Assembly: GCA_963920765.1 (NCBI GenBank)
Contig: OY987244.1
Coordinates: forward strand, 25,276,358-25,340,357
Direction: 5' to 3'
Source of the DNA: Ulota crispa
Lineage: Eukaryota > Streptophyta > Bryopsida > Orthotrichales > Orthotrichaceae
DNA: 64,000 bases
The notes beneath the pieces were generated by a model. The model was not told where the DNA came from, did not search any database, and saw only the letters and a program-made list of their open reading frames with translations. Positions 1 to 11,932 of this stretch are shown in pieces. The translations under genes and the position numbers were made by a program. Numbering within the stretch: the first letter of the stretch is position 1; every line of letters begins with the position of its first letter.

Positions 1-53
1 TTACAATTTTTCATACGTAATTATCAGATTAAATACTTGTTGGTTTAGTTAAA

Positions 54-468
54 GGGAATTGATACGTGCACACCCTAGGGTGGACATATGCACACTCGGA
101 GGGGGGATAAATTTTAGCTATTTACCAGTAACAAGCTGAATTTAGAATGTTTGAATTCAAATTTGGATTCAAAGACCTTGATTTAGTTGGGAACCACAAA
201 GGAGGCTATAATTAAACAATGCCTAGTGAAAGAGCTTAGTTATTTTTACAGATAAGGATAAAAGTAATAATTTGTCCCCTAACAATGCTTTTCCATTGGA
301 CATTGTTTGATTATAACCTCCTTTATGGTTCTAGAGTAAATCAAGGCCTCTAAATTCAAATTTAAATTCAAAATTCCCAAATTTAGCTTGTTGATGGTAA
401 ATATCTAAAATTTACCCCCCCTTTGCGTGTGCATATGTCAACCCCAAGGTGTGCACATATCAATCTCC
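54..468. repeat. Inverted-repeat (foldback/MITE-like) element
   Basis: The two ends are inverted copies of each other: the left end contains TTGATACGTGCACACC and the right end, reverse complemented, contains TTGATATGTGCACACC. Pairing continues inward through ACATATGCACAC, a G/C run and the CAAATTTAG-like block, giving arms of roughly 180 bases around a short spacer. No ORF is present. It is best read as a non-autonomous foldback or MITE. Target duplication is not clear. Confidence 0.75.
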
Positions 469-1785
469 TAATTCAATTGATGAGTTACATAAAATTATGC
501 CATAATCAAATTAAGTACCCATTGTAAACCCATTTAGCAAGATAAGTGAAGCCCAATTGGAGATGCCATCCCATGGCTCTATCCCATGATAATTCTATCT
601 TGATCCTATCTCTTATTAAGGTAGTTGCTCTAAAATTGTCACTTTAAAACCTATTTTGGATTTTCATGGGCTTTTCAAGACATGAAGATATTTTGCCTAA
701 TTTTTTGTGAAAGAGAAATGGATGCTACATGTAACCCAATTTTTTTCATATTTTTTGAAGCATTATTGAATTGTCGGTGACTTTTCAAATTTTTTGTAGT
801 AGGCACCTATCTGTGACCATAGGTCTCCCATAAAGCATCCCCTTGCAACTTGTAAAGAGATCAAGTGAATAAAGGAGTATGATTGGCTCTTGTAATAAAA
901 TACACCTTTTCTTTTAAGATTAAGAAGGGTCCATTCAAGAACTATCTCAAATCCATTCTTGGACTAGCTATGGAACACATTAAATGAGGGTCGCAATTAA
1001 AGCAGACTACCTTAAACTAAACACGTTGTTTTAATTTTAGCCCATCTCATGGTTCACATTCCATGCCCCCCATTTGACCATTCGGACCAATGGCGTAATG
1101 CAAGAGACATATTTCTTTTAAGAATGCATTTAAAAAAAAAATCTTCACACATTGTTATTAGAAACAACTATAGACACTAGTCATATTGACGGCAAATACA
1201 TAGAAAAACATATATTGCGCATTGATAGAAACAATGAAAGAAAAAGAAAAAGAAAAAGAAAGGCATAAACCGCATAATGATAGAAACATTTGTATTTTGA
1301 TATGGAACTCCTTTAGCTTGAATTTCAAAATTAGAGGAACGTACAAACACCCAATGTCATAAAGAACCTCAAACTTATAATGCTTTATAAAATATCAAAT
1401 TTGAATAATCCCACTGACTTTTCATAGTTTGAGTGACTTTTCATGAGTGACTTTTCACAAGATAAATGACTTTTTGTATATGAGTCCAATGACTTTTCAC
1501 CCTTCGTTCAGTGGGTACCTCTTCCTCTCCCTTTGCAACATTTCACCCCTCACTTGGCGCCTTTTCCTCTCCTTTCCCTCTCTATTAGATTGTGTGGTAT
1601 TCACCCCTAAAGTCATGTACACCCTTATTTGGCAACATAGCAATGTTGGGCAGCTCACTACCAATGGGGTTTTAATTTTTTTTTCTTTGAGATTTTCACG
1701 CATGATGTGTCCAAGGAGTAGCTTTATGGCCCAACAATTTTCATAACTTTTGACTTCATGGTTCAAAAATTATTGCATGATAAGC
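469..1785. other. Intergenic DNA, no gene seen
   Basis: AT-rich DNA with only short chance ORFs. It holds a small (AAAAAG)n run near 1234-1261 and several copies of the decamer TGACTTTTCA between about 1407 and 1500. The stretch near 1490-1620 (TTTTCACCC, CTTTTCCTCTCC) resembles DNA near 33290-33485, so it is probably an old dispersed repeat. Confidence 0.5.
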
Positions 1786-2509
1786 AGTTTTCTTTGCTTG
1801 GCGGGCAACCTAGGCAACTCAATTTTTTTTAAACTGCATCTTTTGAATATATTTTTTTGAAATTGGTTCTGAAGATTTATATATACATGGGAAGCTTTGA
1901 ATCATTCCATTTTGATCAATGAGACAAAAGTTATGAGGAGCTTTTGTTTGTGGGCAATTATGGATTCTCTACTCAAATAAACTTTGAAGTCCTTTATTTT
2001 ACTCAATTTTCAATAGATTAGAAAAGAAACAAAACCAAAAGATGTAAATTTTTTATCACAACATTACAACCATTGGAATTGGAATTTTTCATTTCCATAA
2101 TTAAGTTCTTAACAATTTAGTTGTTTGAATCATTCTCTTCTTTTTACTTACTATTGTTTTTCCATGTGTTTTACAATTCCAAATGATTTGAAAATTTTCA
2201 AGTGTGTACCCAACTTGCTTTGAAGAACAAATCCAAAAAATTACAGCCATTTTTGGAAAAAATTCATACAAATATGACCTTGTGAAGTGCAACTGCCCAA
2301 ATTTTTGCAAAAACAAAAAATGGCTATTTGTCAAATTAAACTCAAATATCTTACAATCTACATGACAAAAATTTCTGACTTTTTGTTCACATCTTTTTAT
2401 ACTAGGTTAGTACAAGATTTTACGACTACATTTGTCAAAAAATATTTTGTACTAAAAATGGCAGTTTTGGAGCGGTGTTGGTGAAAAACTGACATCAGGA
2501 CTTTAGGGG
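1786..2509. repeat. TTAA-flanked repeat, copy D (left part missing)
   Basis: The right end reads CTTTAGGGG followed by TTAA (2510-2513). Internal blocks such as GGGAAGCTTTGAATCATTC and AACTTTGAAGTCCTTT recur near 4110-4220 and partly near 54455, so this is a dispersed family. The left end does not match the longer copies and seems lost. TTAA duplication plus CCC/GGG termini is the hallmark of the piggyBac superfamily; assignment to it is inference since no transposase is visible. Confidence 0.55.
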
Positions 2510-2513
2510 TTAA

Positions 2514-2914
2514 TTCAAAAACATTGAGGCCCCTTAGAAGTAGGTTTTAAGTATTAGCTATAAGTGTAATTTTTTTGTGAGAATAACGTATTTAAAACAC
2601 ATATTACATGACATGCAACTTACATAAATTTGGAGAGTTAAAGAAGAATGCTCAAACTTTTAAGTTTGAGTTTTAAAGGTACCTTAAGATATAATTATAT
2701 GTATTTTCAAAATGCGTGAAGTGTTTCAGAAGACCCTCAAATACCCAATCAAATCGTAATTCGTCGTAACCAAGTAGCACACATGCACTTAAAAAGTTGA
2801 GGTTTTTAAAAATAAATCCATAAATACACATTAATCATTATTGATTCTTGGCAAATTGATGTATAAAATGTGTTAAGAAGCTTGATGCGAACCAATGGTT
2901 AATTGCTTTAGCTA
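2514..2914. other. Intergenic DNA, no gene seen
   Basis: AT-rich, without a convincing coding frame or a recognised repeat end. Confidence 0.5.
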
Positions 2915-2977
2915 ACTTGCACCCTTGTATCCTTCTAGACCATTGTCCCTTTCGGGGATAAATGGGATTTCGGGCAT

Positions 2978-3882
2978 GTCCAGTACCCTCTAGAAAGTCT
3001 TGCAACCCCTTTTGAGAAGCTCTTCAAATTCTTTTTTTTATTTTCATTGTAAAAGTATTTTGTCAAAACTATCCTATTAAATGTATTGCTTTATAGCACC
3101 TTTACCAACATACAAAATGTTAATGTCTAAAAATAAAAACTCTATTTTTGGTGAATTAATTAATTTTACTTTATTTTATTGGCTTTACATAAAAATTAAA
3201 TGAAAATTATATGTGATGATTTTTTAACATTTGATTGCACAAATATATAGGAAATGTCATTGTTCACATCTTTTGTATTACAAAAATGCACACTATGTAG
3301 GTAAAATTTTCCTTTATGTGGCTATAAAGTTTAAAATTTGCCCAAATTTGTTTTCCATTTTTCTTTCAAAAAAAAGCTAAGGAAATCAAACTAATGTTAT
3401 AGTAGGCTTCTACATTATTATAGCTTTCTAATGACACCTTATTTCACTATGTTTGTTCAAGTTTTAGCCTACGATAATATGAGTTTGATTTCCATAGCCT
3501 CAAATCTGTATGAAAGAAAATTAGAAAACATGTTATAGCCACATAGAGGAAAATTTTACCTACATAGTGTGCATTTTTGTAATTCAAAAGATGTGAACAA
3601 TGATATTTCCTGTATATTTGTGCAATCAAATGTTAAAAAATCATCACATATAGTTTTTAATTAATTTTTATGTGAAGCCAAGAAAATAAAATTAATTAAT
3701 TCACCAAAAATAGAGTTTTTATTTTTAAAAATTGACATTTCATATATTGACAAAGGTTCTATAAAGCAATACATTTAATACAATAGTTTGGATAAAATAC
3801 TTTTACAATGAGGATAAACAAAAGAAATTTGAATAGCTTCATAGAAGGGTTGCAAGACTTTCTAGAGGTATTGTACCTATGG
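2978..3882. repeat. Solo palindromic foldback unit nested in a TTAA element
   Basis: The left arm starts TACCCTCTAGAAAGTC and the right arm ends with its complement GACTTTCTAGAGGTA followed by TTGTAC; the arms then pair for roughly 350 bases around a spacer near 3340-3430. Internal blocks (TATTTTTGGTGAATT, TTTGATTGCACAAATAT) are shared with the 27.7-33.1 kb array, so it belongs to that family. It interrupts a TTAA-type element: flanking DNA (GGGCATGT on the left, ATGGCTAAACTACTTTG on the right) is contiguous in the uninterrupted copy near 54220-54245. It is therefore a later insertion at a GTAC-containing site. Confidence 0.75.
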
Positions 3883-4749
3883 CTAAACTACTTTGCGTGA
3901 TTTTTTGAAACTTTTATTGAAGATGAGAAATTCAAAGATCTACACGGGAATGTAATTTTTTCTTCACTCCTACATTTATTGAAGAAGTTATGCATGAAAA
4001 TCTAGAAAAAGCTGCTCCCCGGGCAGCCAAAATTTCTTTAAAAATTCCAATTTTTTCAAATGAAAATCTTAAATAGGTAAGTCTGAAATAGGTTCTTTAG
4101 ATTTGTATAGACGTGGGGAGCTTTGAATCATTCAATTTTGATAGATGAGATGAAAATTATGAGGAGTTTTTGTTTGCAGGCAGTTCTAAATTCTCTACTC
4201 TAAAATAAACTTTGAAGTCCTTTAGAATATTCAATTTTCATTATTTTGGAAAAAAAAAACCAAAGTATGTAGATTGTTCATCAAAACATTATAACCGTTG
4301 GGATTTGCATTTTTCATTTTAATAATTAAATTCTTAACAGTTTTGTGTTTTAACTCATTCTCTACTTCTTTTTACTTACTAATTTTTCCCATGTGTTGTA
4401 TAGTTCCAATTGATTTGAATATTCTCCCACACATACCTAACTTGGTCTTCTACATGGGAAAAAAAACCTCAACTTTGTGTAGAGCAGATTTTTTGATATA
4501 GGAGTGGTCAACGGCTTTTGAAGATTTTGGGCACTACAAAAAAAAACTTTTTTCTTCACTTCACATGTAAATATCTCACTCCTTTCCATTTGGAATAAGC
4601 TCCTTTTTTTCCCAAGTACCTCATTGTCTAGAGCAAGATCTTACGGTTAGATTTCAAAAAATTAAAAAAAATATTACCATTCTTTTCATCCCCCAAAAGT
4701 GGCAGTTTCCAATGTTTTTCACAGAGAAAAGGGCTTGGTCCTTTAGGGG
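3883..4749. repeat. TTAA-flanked repeat, copy E (right part)
   Basis: This is the right-hand portion of the element split by the palindrome at 2978-3882; the left portion lies around 2915-2977. The right terminus GGTCCTTTAGGGG abuts TTAA (4750-4753). The first 350 bases match the element at 54181-54896, and the middle matches copy D. No transposase ORF is visible. Confidence 0.6.
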
Positions 4750-4821
4750 TTAAGAACAACAAAAACTCTAAATGCCTTCTTACCAAAACAAATTTCTCAT
4801 TTTGTCTCACACACACATATT

Positions 4822-4822
4822 C

Positions 4823-4883
<61 letters not shown>

Positions 4884-4921
4884 TATATATAGATATAGAT
4901 AGATATAGATATAGATAGACA
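4822..4921. repeat. (TA)n microsatellite with (TAGA)n tail
   Basis: About 60 bases of uninterrupted AT dinucleotide run into TAGATA-type repeats. ORFs crossing it encode only Ile/Tyr alternation and are artefacts. Confidence 0.95.
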
Positions 4922-5050
4922 CGTACATATACAAAAATACTGAAACATATGAAACATGTAGGCTTGACATAATATGTATATCTAGATTTTTGTAAGTACA
5001 AAATTAAAAGTAGTAAGGGGTTGCTAATTGTTTGCATTATAAGGCACTTA

Positions 5051-5170
5051 GAGGATATTCACTGTTGGTGTTAGGAAGGGTATTAGCAATATGTGCAATT
5101 CAAAAGTGAGTCCAAATGTATCTAATTTTCCTTTGCTACTATACCTCTTAAGACCAAATGTCAACATACC
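5051..5170. mobile_element. Tourist-like MITE, copy 1
   Basis: A 120-base element between TTA trinucleotides (5048-5050 and 5171-5173), with inverted ends around GGATATTCACTGTTGG and the right-hand complement CAAATGTCAACATACC. It shares internal blocks GTGTTAGGAAGGGTATTA and CCAAATG.ATCTAATTTT with the copy at 53447-53569. A TTA duplication is typical of PIF/Harbinger (Tourist) MITEs. Confidence 0.6.
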
Positions 5171-5173
5171 TTA

Positions 5174-6659
5174 CTTGTAGTCTAGTACATTGTGGGGTAA
5201 TGAAATGCTACTTCAAACACTGTGATTCAAAAGGTCAATTTTATGAGTAGATTTTGTGAGCGCATATTTCAATTAAAGAGTGTGTGAAGGATGTTACACA
5301 ACTGGTACTTGAAGGGTGACAAAAAAGTTGTGGCCAAATTTGTACTTGGGGTGCATATCACACCTCACTCTAATTAGACATAATTCACACTTATTTGTGA
5401 AGAAGTCTTACACTGTTCAAGTCTCTCACCAATTGAAACAACTAGTGTACTTACATACGAATACTCAATGTAGAGCTATAGAACTAAAATATCATCAATG
5501 ATTTAATGAACATACCATACCATGGTCACCAAATTAAGGTTATGTGTATTGAAACTAGGAACTCTTGAAACAAAATGGTTTCCAGATGTTTTGATACAAG
5601 GAATGTTGTCTGAATAGTTCATATTTGAAATTTCTCCAAACTTGGGTGTCCTTAATTTTTCTGGCACTTGCTACTCCACATCAGTATGCTCTAAATGTTT
5701 GCTTAGAAGTTGCTCTACTGGAAACAATGTGGGCATTCTACTAGCAAGGAGTTCATTGCAATAATAGAGGGTTTCAAATATGGTGTTCAGCATCAAAATC
5801 ATTCAAGTGAAGAAGCTTTGTGAAAAATGTGGGCAAGTCACTCTGTGAATGAGCCATGATGACCTCCCAGAGATTGTCATAATGTAGTTACTGGTGAACA
5901 AAAACTCGTTCACAACCATTTGCTCATTGTTTTTTTGAGATATATGAAACCCCTAATACATCCCTCCAAAATGGCGGACTGTCATTGATAGGTTGTATAT
6001 GTGGTTTTGAACTATTAATATAATATAAATTTTTATTAACTTTTTCAAAATTGAATGTAAAACTAACTATTGTTTTAACAGAAGTTGGGAAGTACTTAAC
6101 AAAGAAGATTCACGTGGTCTTTTTGAAAACGTATTAATCCCTAAAGTTGAAGCAACAAAAGACACCCACAATGTAGAACACCAAGTGCCCTACGACCATG
6201 TTCATTTCCAAAATTTTGTAGAACTTTTTGGTGGAAATTGAAACGATAAAGGTCGCCCCAAATATAGAATATCAAACACCCTCCAACTATGTGCTAGAAA
6301 TTAATAAATGCTAAGCACCGCCTAGCAAAATATAAAAGAGTAGCATTGTGATGAAAGCCATTGGTATAGTTGGTTTCAAAAAAAGACCAAAATGATGGTG
6401 CATGTGGATTAGATTCTAAACCAATTGTGAAATATATCTTAATTTTTTGTATAGTACATCTAGGTCAGATGTTGTGTAAATAGATATCGCTAAACACAAC
6501 ACATCGTGTACTATCACTAATAGCAGATAAAAATAAAAATGTAATCCAAAAACATATATACAAATACGCTCTCAATTGCTCCTCTAGCTGGCTAACAGAG
6601 ATTTGCAAGTTAGCTAGGAATATACTAAAAGTACAGCTAGATTCAAATGTTAAGATGAA
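5174..6659. other. Intergenic DNA between MITE and retroelement
   Basis: No gene is supported. The only candidate signal is TAGATTCTAAACCAATTGTG near 6410-6429, which resembles TAGATTCTAGACCAATTG near 16187-16204 on the other side of the retroelement; it may mark flanking or terminal DNA, but no clear LTR was found. Confidence 0.4.
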
Positions 6660-6894
6660 TATAAGTCCTTAGCATCTATCCACATCAAAAGTGATGTTGT
6701 TGGCGACCGATAATGACAAGTGAACATGATGAAAAGAATGTATAAAAGATTGTAGGTCGGGTGCAATGATGAATCCCATTGTTAATTGCCTTTGGCAGGT
6801 TTTTTGTGCCAATCTCTTATGCAATCTTCCATTAGTCCAATCTTGTATACTACAAATCTGGCGCCTAGTCAAGAAAGGTGGCAATGCTGTCATC

Positions 6895-7143
6895 TCAAAC
6901 ATAAAAAACTTGACATCTAGAGATTATTAACGCTTGTCCGGAGACGTAGCATGGCCTTGAAGATCTCTTACAACGAGGACAAATCCAATCTTCTAGAGGC
7001 AGAGTTGACAAGGACAGAACTAAGCATGCTATGTGCCAACCACTTTCGCACTGGTCACACAAAAGTATAGTAGCCACGCCTTTCTTTTTTCCACAAACAA
7101 AATAAGGTAAACCCTCTGGCACCACTGCCAACTCCGGCTGCAC
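6895..7143 (-). pseudogene. PHD finger at the C-terminus of pol
   Basis: The spacing FVC-GKKKG...LLCDQC-x4-H-x2-C...DWICPRC is a C4HC3 PHD zinc finger, a fold that in other proteins reads the histone H3 tail. Seven of the eight ligands are visible; the first Cys is Tyr (TAT, one G-to-A change from TGT). It directly follows the integrase C-terminal region, the place where many Ty3 elements carry a chromodomain, so a targeting role is a reasonable inference. The fusion is supported by position and strand, not by an intact frame: stops separate it from integrase. Confidence 0.8.
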
Positions 7144-7180
7144 AATACCATCAATGGGTCAGTGACAAAGAGCACAATTT

Positions 7181-8290
7181 TTAGAATGCTCCTTGCACTC
7201 TTCGTCCATCCTTGCCTTTCAGCAAGAAAATACCACTAGGCAAGACATTCTTCACGCAAAGAATAGTACGCCTTGCTTTGATATCTAATGTAGTAGGCGC
7301 CTCGTGCTGCAAATACATATAATCTCCTTGAGAAAATCTTTGCAGCTGAGGTTGATAAATGCCGCTACGAATGCGCGCATAATGCAAATAATCTCAATGT
7401 TGGGCTATGAGCAAGCTCTCCAAAGCCATAGGCATGGCTTTCTTGAAAAACTTAGCTTGATGATGTAGGTATTAAGCCTAAATATCTAGACTATCCAAGT
7501 CCACGACTAAAACCAGCTTCTCTTACACGGAGCTAGGCAAAATAGGCTTCCGTCTATAGAGCAACTGGTAAGGGTTATAAGAGGCCAATGAAGCCTGCCT
7601 ACTAAAACGGTAACTCATGGCAATCCATAGTAACATCAAGTTCCAATCTCAATGGTTTCCACAAAGCAATCCATACTTGCGTAAACCACGTTTGACTATT
7701 TGAACAACACGTTCAACCAAACTATCCGCCTCAGGGTGATCTTTAGAGGTGATGCGGTGATTAATCAAAGTTTTGGTGCATAAAGTCTCAAAAGCTCCTA
7801 AAAACTCTCGGCCTTGATCTGTCAAGATTTCAGCCGATGCTCCAAAGCGTGCCAATACGCAGTTAAGAAATGCCATAGTTGCCAACTCTGAAGAGTTTTG
7901 AGGCAAAGCAACTAGCTCAATTCATTTGCTGAAATGCTCTACTATTACCAATATGTATTTGGCTCCACGTGGGGTGACAACAAGCGGTTTGGCAAACACC
8001 AAAGACCAACGATAACCTAAACCCATGATTGGTAAAGGCCTCAACTGTGGCAATAAGGTGTTAAAACTTGATCTCACTCGATCACACACCTCACTCCAAA
8101 AAACATAGGTGGAAACTTGCTGATACATGTCAGTCCACCAATACTGATTGCGCAACATATCATGTGTCATGCGCGCTCCAAAATGACTAAGCTCCTTATG
8201 CACTTGCCGTATCAAAGAAACTCTCTGGTTTAACCTAGGAACTATGTGCCTAGCTCTATCTGGCCAAACACGAATTAATAAACCGTAATT
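7181..8290 (-). pseudogene. Integrase remnant
   Basis: The N-terminal zinc-binding region (HKELSHFGARMTH then EVCDRV; the first Cys of the CxxC pair is Ser here) is followed by the DDE core with ILTDQGREFLGAFE (~7795-7830) and the final Glu in LVERVVQIVKRGLRKYG (~7690-7725). The C-terminal part (7181-7387) shows GDYMYLQ and LPSGIFLLKGKDGRRV, like the GPY/F-type region before the C-terminal reader module. Stops lie at 7918-7921 and elsewhere. Confidence 0.88.
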
Positions 8291-8559
8291 CCAACGGAAC
8301 CTTATTATTCAATGATAAACTCTGTCTTGCTCCATGGTAGAAATATCCAAAGGAAATGATCCATGCTAAAGTTTATGCAAAACCACTAAGTCTTCCCACA
8401 CATCTTCAATACTTTGAGATTTACTAGGCTCATTATCCAAACCTAGATCAGCCGCCTCAGTAGTAGAGCTTGACATCAAATTCAAATAAGCAACTGCATG
8501 CCAGCTTGAAACTGCCTCTCTGTCGCAATTCTCATGTCATCTAGCACCAGTCAAATCCT

Positions 8560-10060
8560 CATCAGAAGAACTTGGATTGCAAAAAAGCCCATTCGTATCT
8601 AAGTTAGTGATACCAGCTCAATGAACAATCTCAAAGACGTACTCTTGTAGCAGTAGAGTCCATCTAACAAGCTTGCCGGTGAGTTTATCTGACTCCATAA
8701 GCTACTTCAAAGGTTGATGATCTGTCACCAATGTGAACCGCAGCATATACAAATAAAGCCAAAAATGTGAAATGATTTATATTACAGCTAAAGCTTCTCT
8801 CCTATAAGACAAATAATGAGACTCTGCCAAGTTTTTACTCCTTGAAGCAAAGGCAATAACATACTTCCATCTTTTCTCATCTTTTTGAGTCAAAACTGCA
8901 CCTAATTCCACTGCACTCCAATCCATGTGCAGTTACAAAGACTTAGTAACATCAGGACATCAAAGCACAGGTGTTGAGCCCAACTTTTGCTTCAACGTAT
9001 TAATAGCCAATTGCTGCTCACAGCACCATGTTCATATCTAGTCTTTGCTAGTGAGCATAGTCAAAGGCTTGGCAATCAAGTTAAAGTTTTTGACAAAGCG
9101 GTAGTAATAATTTGCTAAGCCAAAAAATGAGCGCAGTCATAGAATATCACTAGGCACTAGAAGCTTCTGAAGAGCATTCATCTCTGCCTGCTGTATGCCA
9201 AGTTTTTCTGAAACTATCATGTGTCCCAAGTATAACAACCGGTCATAGAAGAATTTGCACTTGTCATGATCCAAGCGCAATCCCCACTCACGCAATCGCT
9301 CAAAAACGGTTTGCAAATGCCTCACATGTTTTTGAGGTGAACTACTAAAGATTATAACATCATCAATGTAGCATCGAGCAAATAGTAATCCAATCAAAAT
9401 ACAATCCATCACCCTCTGAAACTTAGCAGGTGCGTGTTTAAGACCAAATGAAAGAAACTTTCAATGATAAAGTAGATTTTTGCCTTCATGATTCACTCTC
9501 CAAAATGTAATCTTCACACAATCTTTTAACTGTAGTGGCAATTGGTGGTATCCAGATCGCAAATCCAATGTACTGAAAATTTGAGCTGATCCCACTGTAT
9601 TAAATAATTCCTCTAATGTTGGAATAGGATATCAATTTAATTTGGTTTTTTTATTGACCAAATAGTAATCTTCACACATCCTCTTCTTAGTCTAATTGCT
9701 AAAGATATCTTTTTTAGAAAGCATCACTGTAGCACAAGCATACTCGCCATTGGATAATTCAACCAAGCCCGCAGTTAAAAGCTTTTGATAACGGGCTTAA
9801 ATACCAGTTGACTCAGAATTACTCAGCTTTTAAGGGCGTCTGAAAATCAGATAATCATTTTTAAGCTAAATGTGAATGAGCTTGCCTTTGTATTTTTTCA
9901 AATCATGAAGGTTGAAAGCAAAGCAACTCCGGTACGAGTGAATAAATATTCGTACCTCATATGCCTCAACATCTATGAGATGATGACCTAAACTCAAAGG
10001 CCAATCATCAAACTCCATGGTAGTCTTTTCCATCAATAGAGTACCGTCAGATGTGGACAC
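8560..10060 (-). pseudogene. Reverse transcriptase and RNase H remnant
   Basis: The RT fold is clear: STLDLRSGYHQLPLQ, the LPFGLKHAP-type segment (here LSFGLKHAPAKFQRVMD) and the catalytic YIDD at 9359-9370, followed by FSSSPQKHVRHLQTVFERL and a thumb. RNase H follows with LHMDWSAVELGAVLTQ, ESHYLSYRREALAV and LVTDHQPLK, all typical of Ty3 elements. Numerous TAG/TAA stops interrupt the frame. Confidence 0.9.
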
Positions 10061-10285
10061 AAGTTGTGGTTGCTAATCAGAAGAGGGAGGGACAATATCA
10101 TTGCCCCCAATATCGCCACTTAAGACCAAAGTAACAAAAGATATTTGAGCTTGAAGCTCACCAAAAGCTTGTCACTATAAATGAAAATGATGCTCAGGAT
10201 CCTCTCCAACTGTAGTGATTGATATTCTTGTTGCCTCCTTACCATTGTTTTTTGCCCCTAGAGTGAATAAATGACCATGTTGTTG

Positions 10286-11262
10286 CTAAATAGTAAAGCA
10301 AATGTCAATATTCCAAACCATAGTATGAAGATCCATAGTCGGATTCAATATAAAGTGTCGTTGACCTTCAGTGAGATCATGAGCTGCTATAGTGTCGGTA
10401 GCAAAAGCCATGGCACGCTCTCGCTCATTCTCATTGGATTCCTTATAAGTGTCACCATGAGAATCCCACACCATGCCAAGTCCACGTACTCGGAATACAA
10501 AGGACTTAGAATATTTAACAAAGGTTGGTAATGCCTTGCAAGGCTTTCCAACCTTATTAACTAAAGCAAAGGAAAGTGAATTATCTTTGGTCACAGCCAA
10601 AGGGTCCATGTTTTCATCCAAAATGTCCTTTACTACCTGTCTTGGTGGTATAATAACCTGTGAAAATGCCTTGGCCAATATGGAATGTGACATCATGTTG
10701 ATCTAAAGCTAACGTGATTGATGGATAAACAACTCTAATGCAGGGACGTCCACAAAGGTTGGAGGATCAAGAATTTGGCAAATATAATGGCCATCGTCCA
10801 TTACCTTAGGCCGCTCATCATCCAATGTAGATACATTATCAAAAATATACCCAAATGGAATGCTTTGATGGTTATACCACCACTATGAAATCCTCACCAA
10901 CTCCATAAAAAAGATTGATTTTGGGTCATCTAACTCTTGACCTGCACCTGCTCGTGAGAGACCTTGGCAAGGCCATCCTGCTACAAGCAAATTAACGTGG
11001 CCCAACCTCCTCAAATCCTCATCACCAATAAGACTAACTTCTCTAAGAAGGTGGCCAAAACATCCATAAATGGATGATGGAGGTAATTGCTCAAGAAACT
11101 GAGCCATCAACTTCTGAAGATGGTGTTGGACTGCTTTATTAGGCACATAATTATTATCAACGTGAATGTACCGGCAAACCATGAGCCTAGCCTATAAAAT
11201 GGCTGCCAATCCAATACCAATGCTTTCAAAAAACTTCACAAAAGTGATCTCGTCTGGAGATG
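10286..11262 (-). pseudogene. Captured C5-cytosine DNA methyltransferase domain
   Basis: Conserved DNMT motifs appear in order: motif I near 11203-11253 (FFESIGIGLAA, SAM-binding FxGxG type), motif IV with the catalytic Pro-Cys-Gln at 10964-10972 (GWPCQGLSRAG), a motif VI-like FDNVSTLDDERPKV near 10810-10850 (ENV changed to DNV), and a C-terminal block NERERAMAF...LTEGQRHFIL resembling the ERxxxMGF...L motifs after the target-recognition region. The enzyme would transfer a methyl group from SAM to C5 of cytosine. It sits inside pol between protease and reverse transcriptase, co-linear with both, so it is a domain of the element rather than a neighbouring gene. Stops (for example after MELVRIS and after GLAAIL) make this copy non-functional. 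Whether the ancestral enzyme was CG-specific cannot be told from sequence. Confidence 0.88.
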
Positions 11263-11638
11263 GATGCTAATGAACAGGTCTTCTAAATATAAAGCTAATG
11301 GAGATAGAAGCAAGAGTGTCATCAAGTACAGAAGCTGCAATGTCCCTACATTGTCGGGACAACTCCTGACGGCTAGTCCATGATGGCAAAGTATCCTTAG
11401 GATGCTGAAGTATAGCCATCAAAATTGGTGACTCTCGTTGGTCTTCTGGAAATGTAGCAGCAAACGCTAAGGTCTCTTCTAAAAGTGAAGGATAAAATAG
11501 AAAGCTCTCTAAAGATGCCAAACATCTAAATATAACGTTAACAATTATTGACATAATCAATTCTACAAATGCTATCGGAATCAGCTTCTTCCGGCCATCG
11601 CCAGAAGATCATCTTGGTCAAATCCAAGCTTCTTCGAT

Positions 11639-11932
11639 CTAGTTATCCATACCAAAACCAAGAGGATAAAATGTATGCTGATCAACTAAGATATTATAGT
11701 AGATGGCATTAGTGACAACGTACTTCAAAGAAAAGTTAGAATATATAAGTCTTCCACTCACTTGAAAAATCAACTGTAGAAGTTCTTTGGTGTAGTTTGT
11801 AGCACGTTCCATGCCCCCAATTGAAGTGACAATAGTGAATGGACAAGGCTCCAAGTCTTTAGCAATCAAGCAAAGTTCTGCCGCCAAATATTTGCCAATC
11901 ATAACTGGTTGGGCACCCAAATCCATCATCAC
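11639..11932 (-). pseudogene. Retroelement aspartic protease remnant
   Basis: The motif DLGAQPVMIGK (about 11895-11925) is the active-site D-[ST]-G-A loop with Leu replacing Ser/Thr, a single C-to-T change from Ser. It is followed by a hydrophobic strand region and NILVDQHTFYPLGFGMDN, which fits the flap and C-terminal ILG-like segment of Ty3 proteases. It lies between gag and the methyltransferase, the expected position. It is broken by stops on both sides. Confidence 0.7.

Noticed and set aside
4628-5037. Minus-strand ORFs of 70-109 codons
   Set aside because: They run through the (TA)n microsatellite and encode alternating Ile/Tyr.
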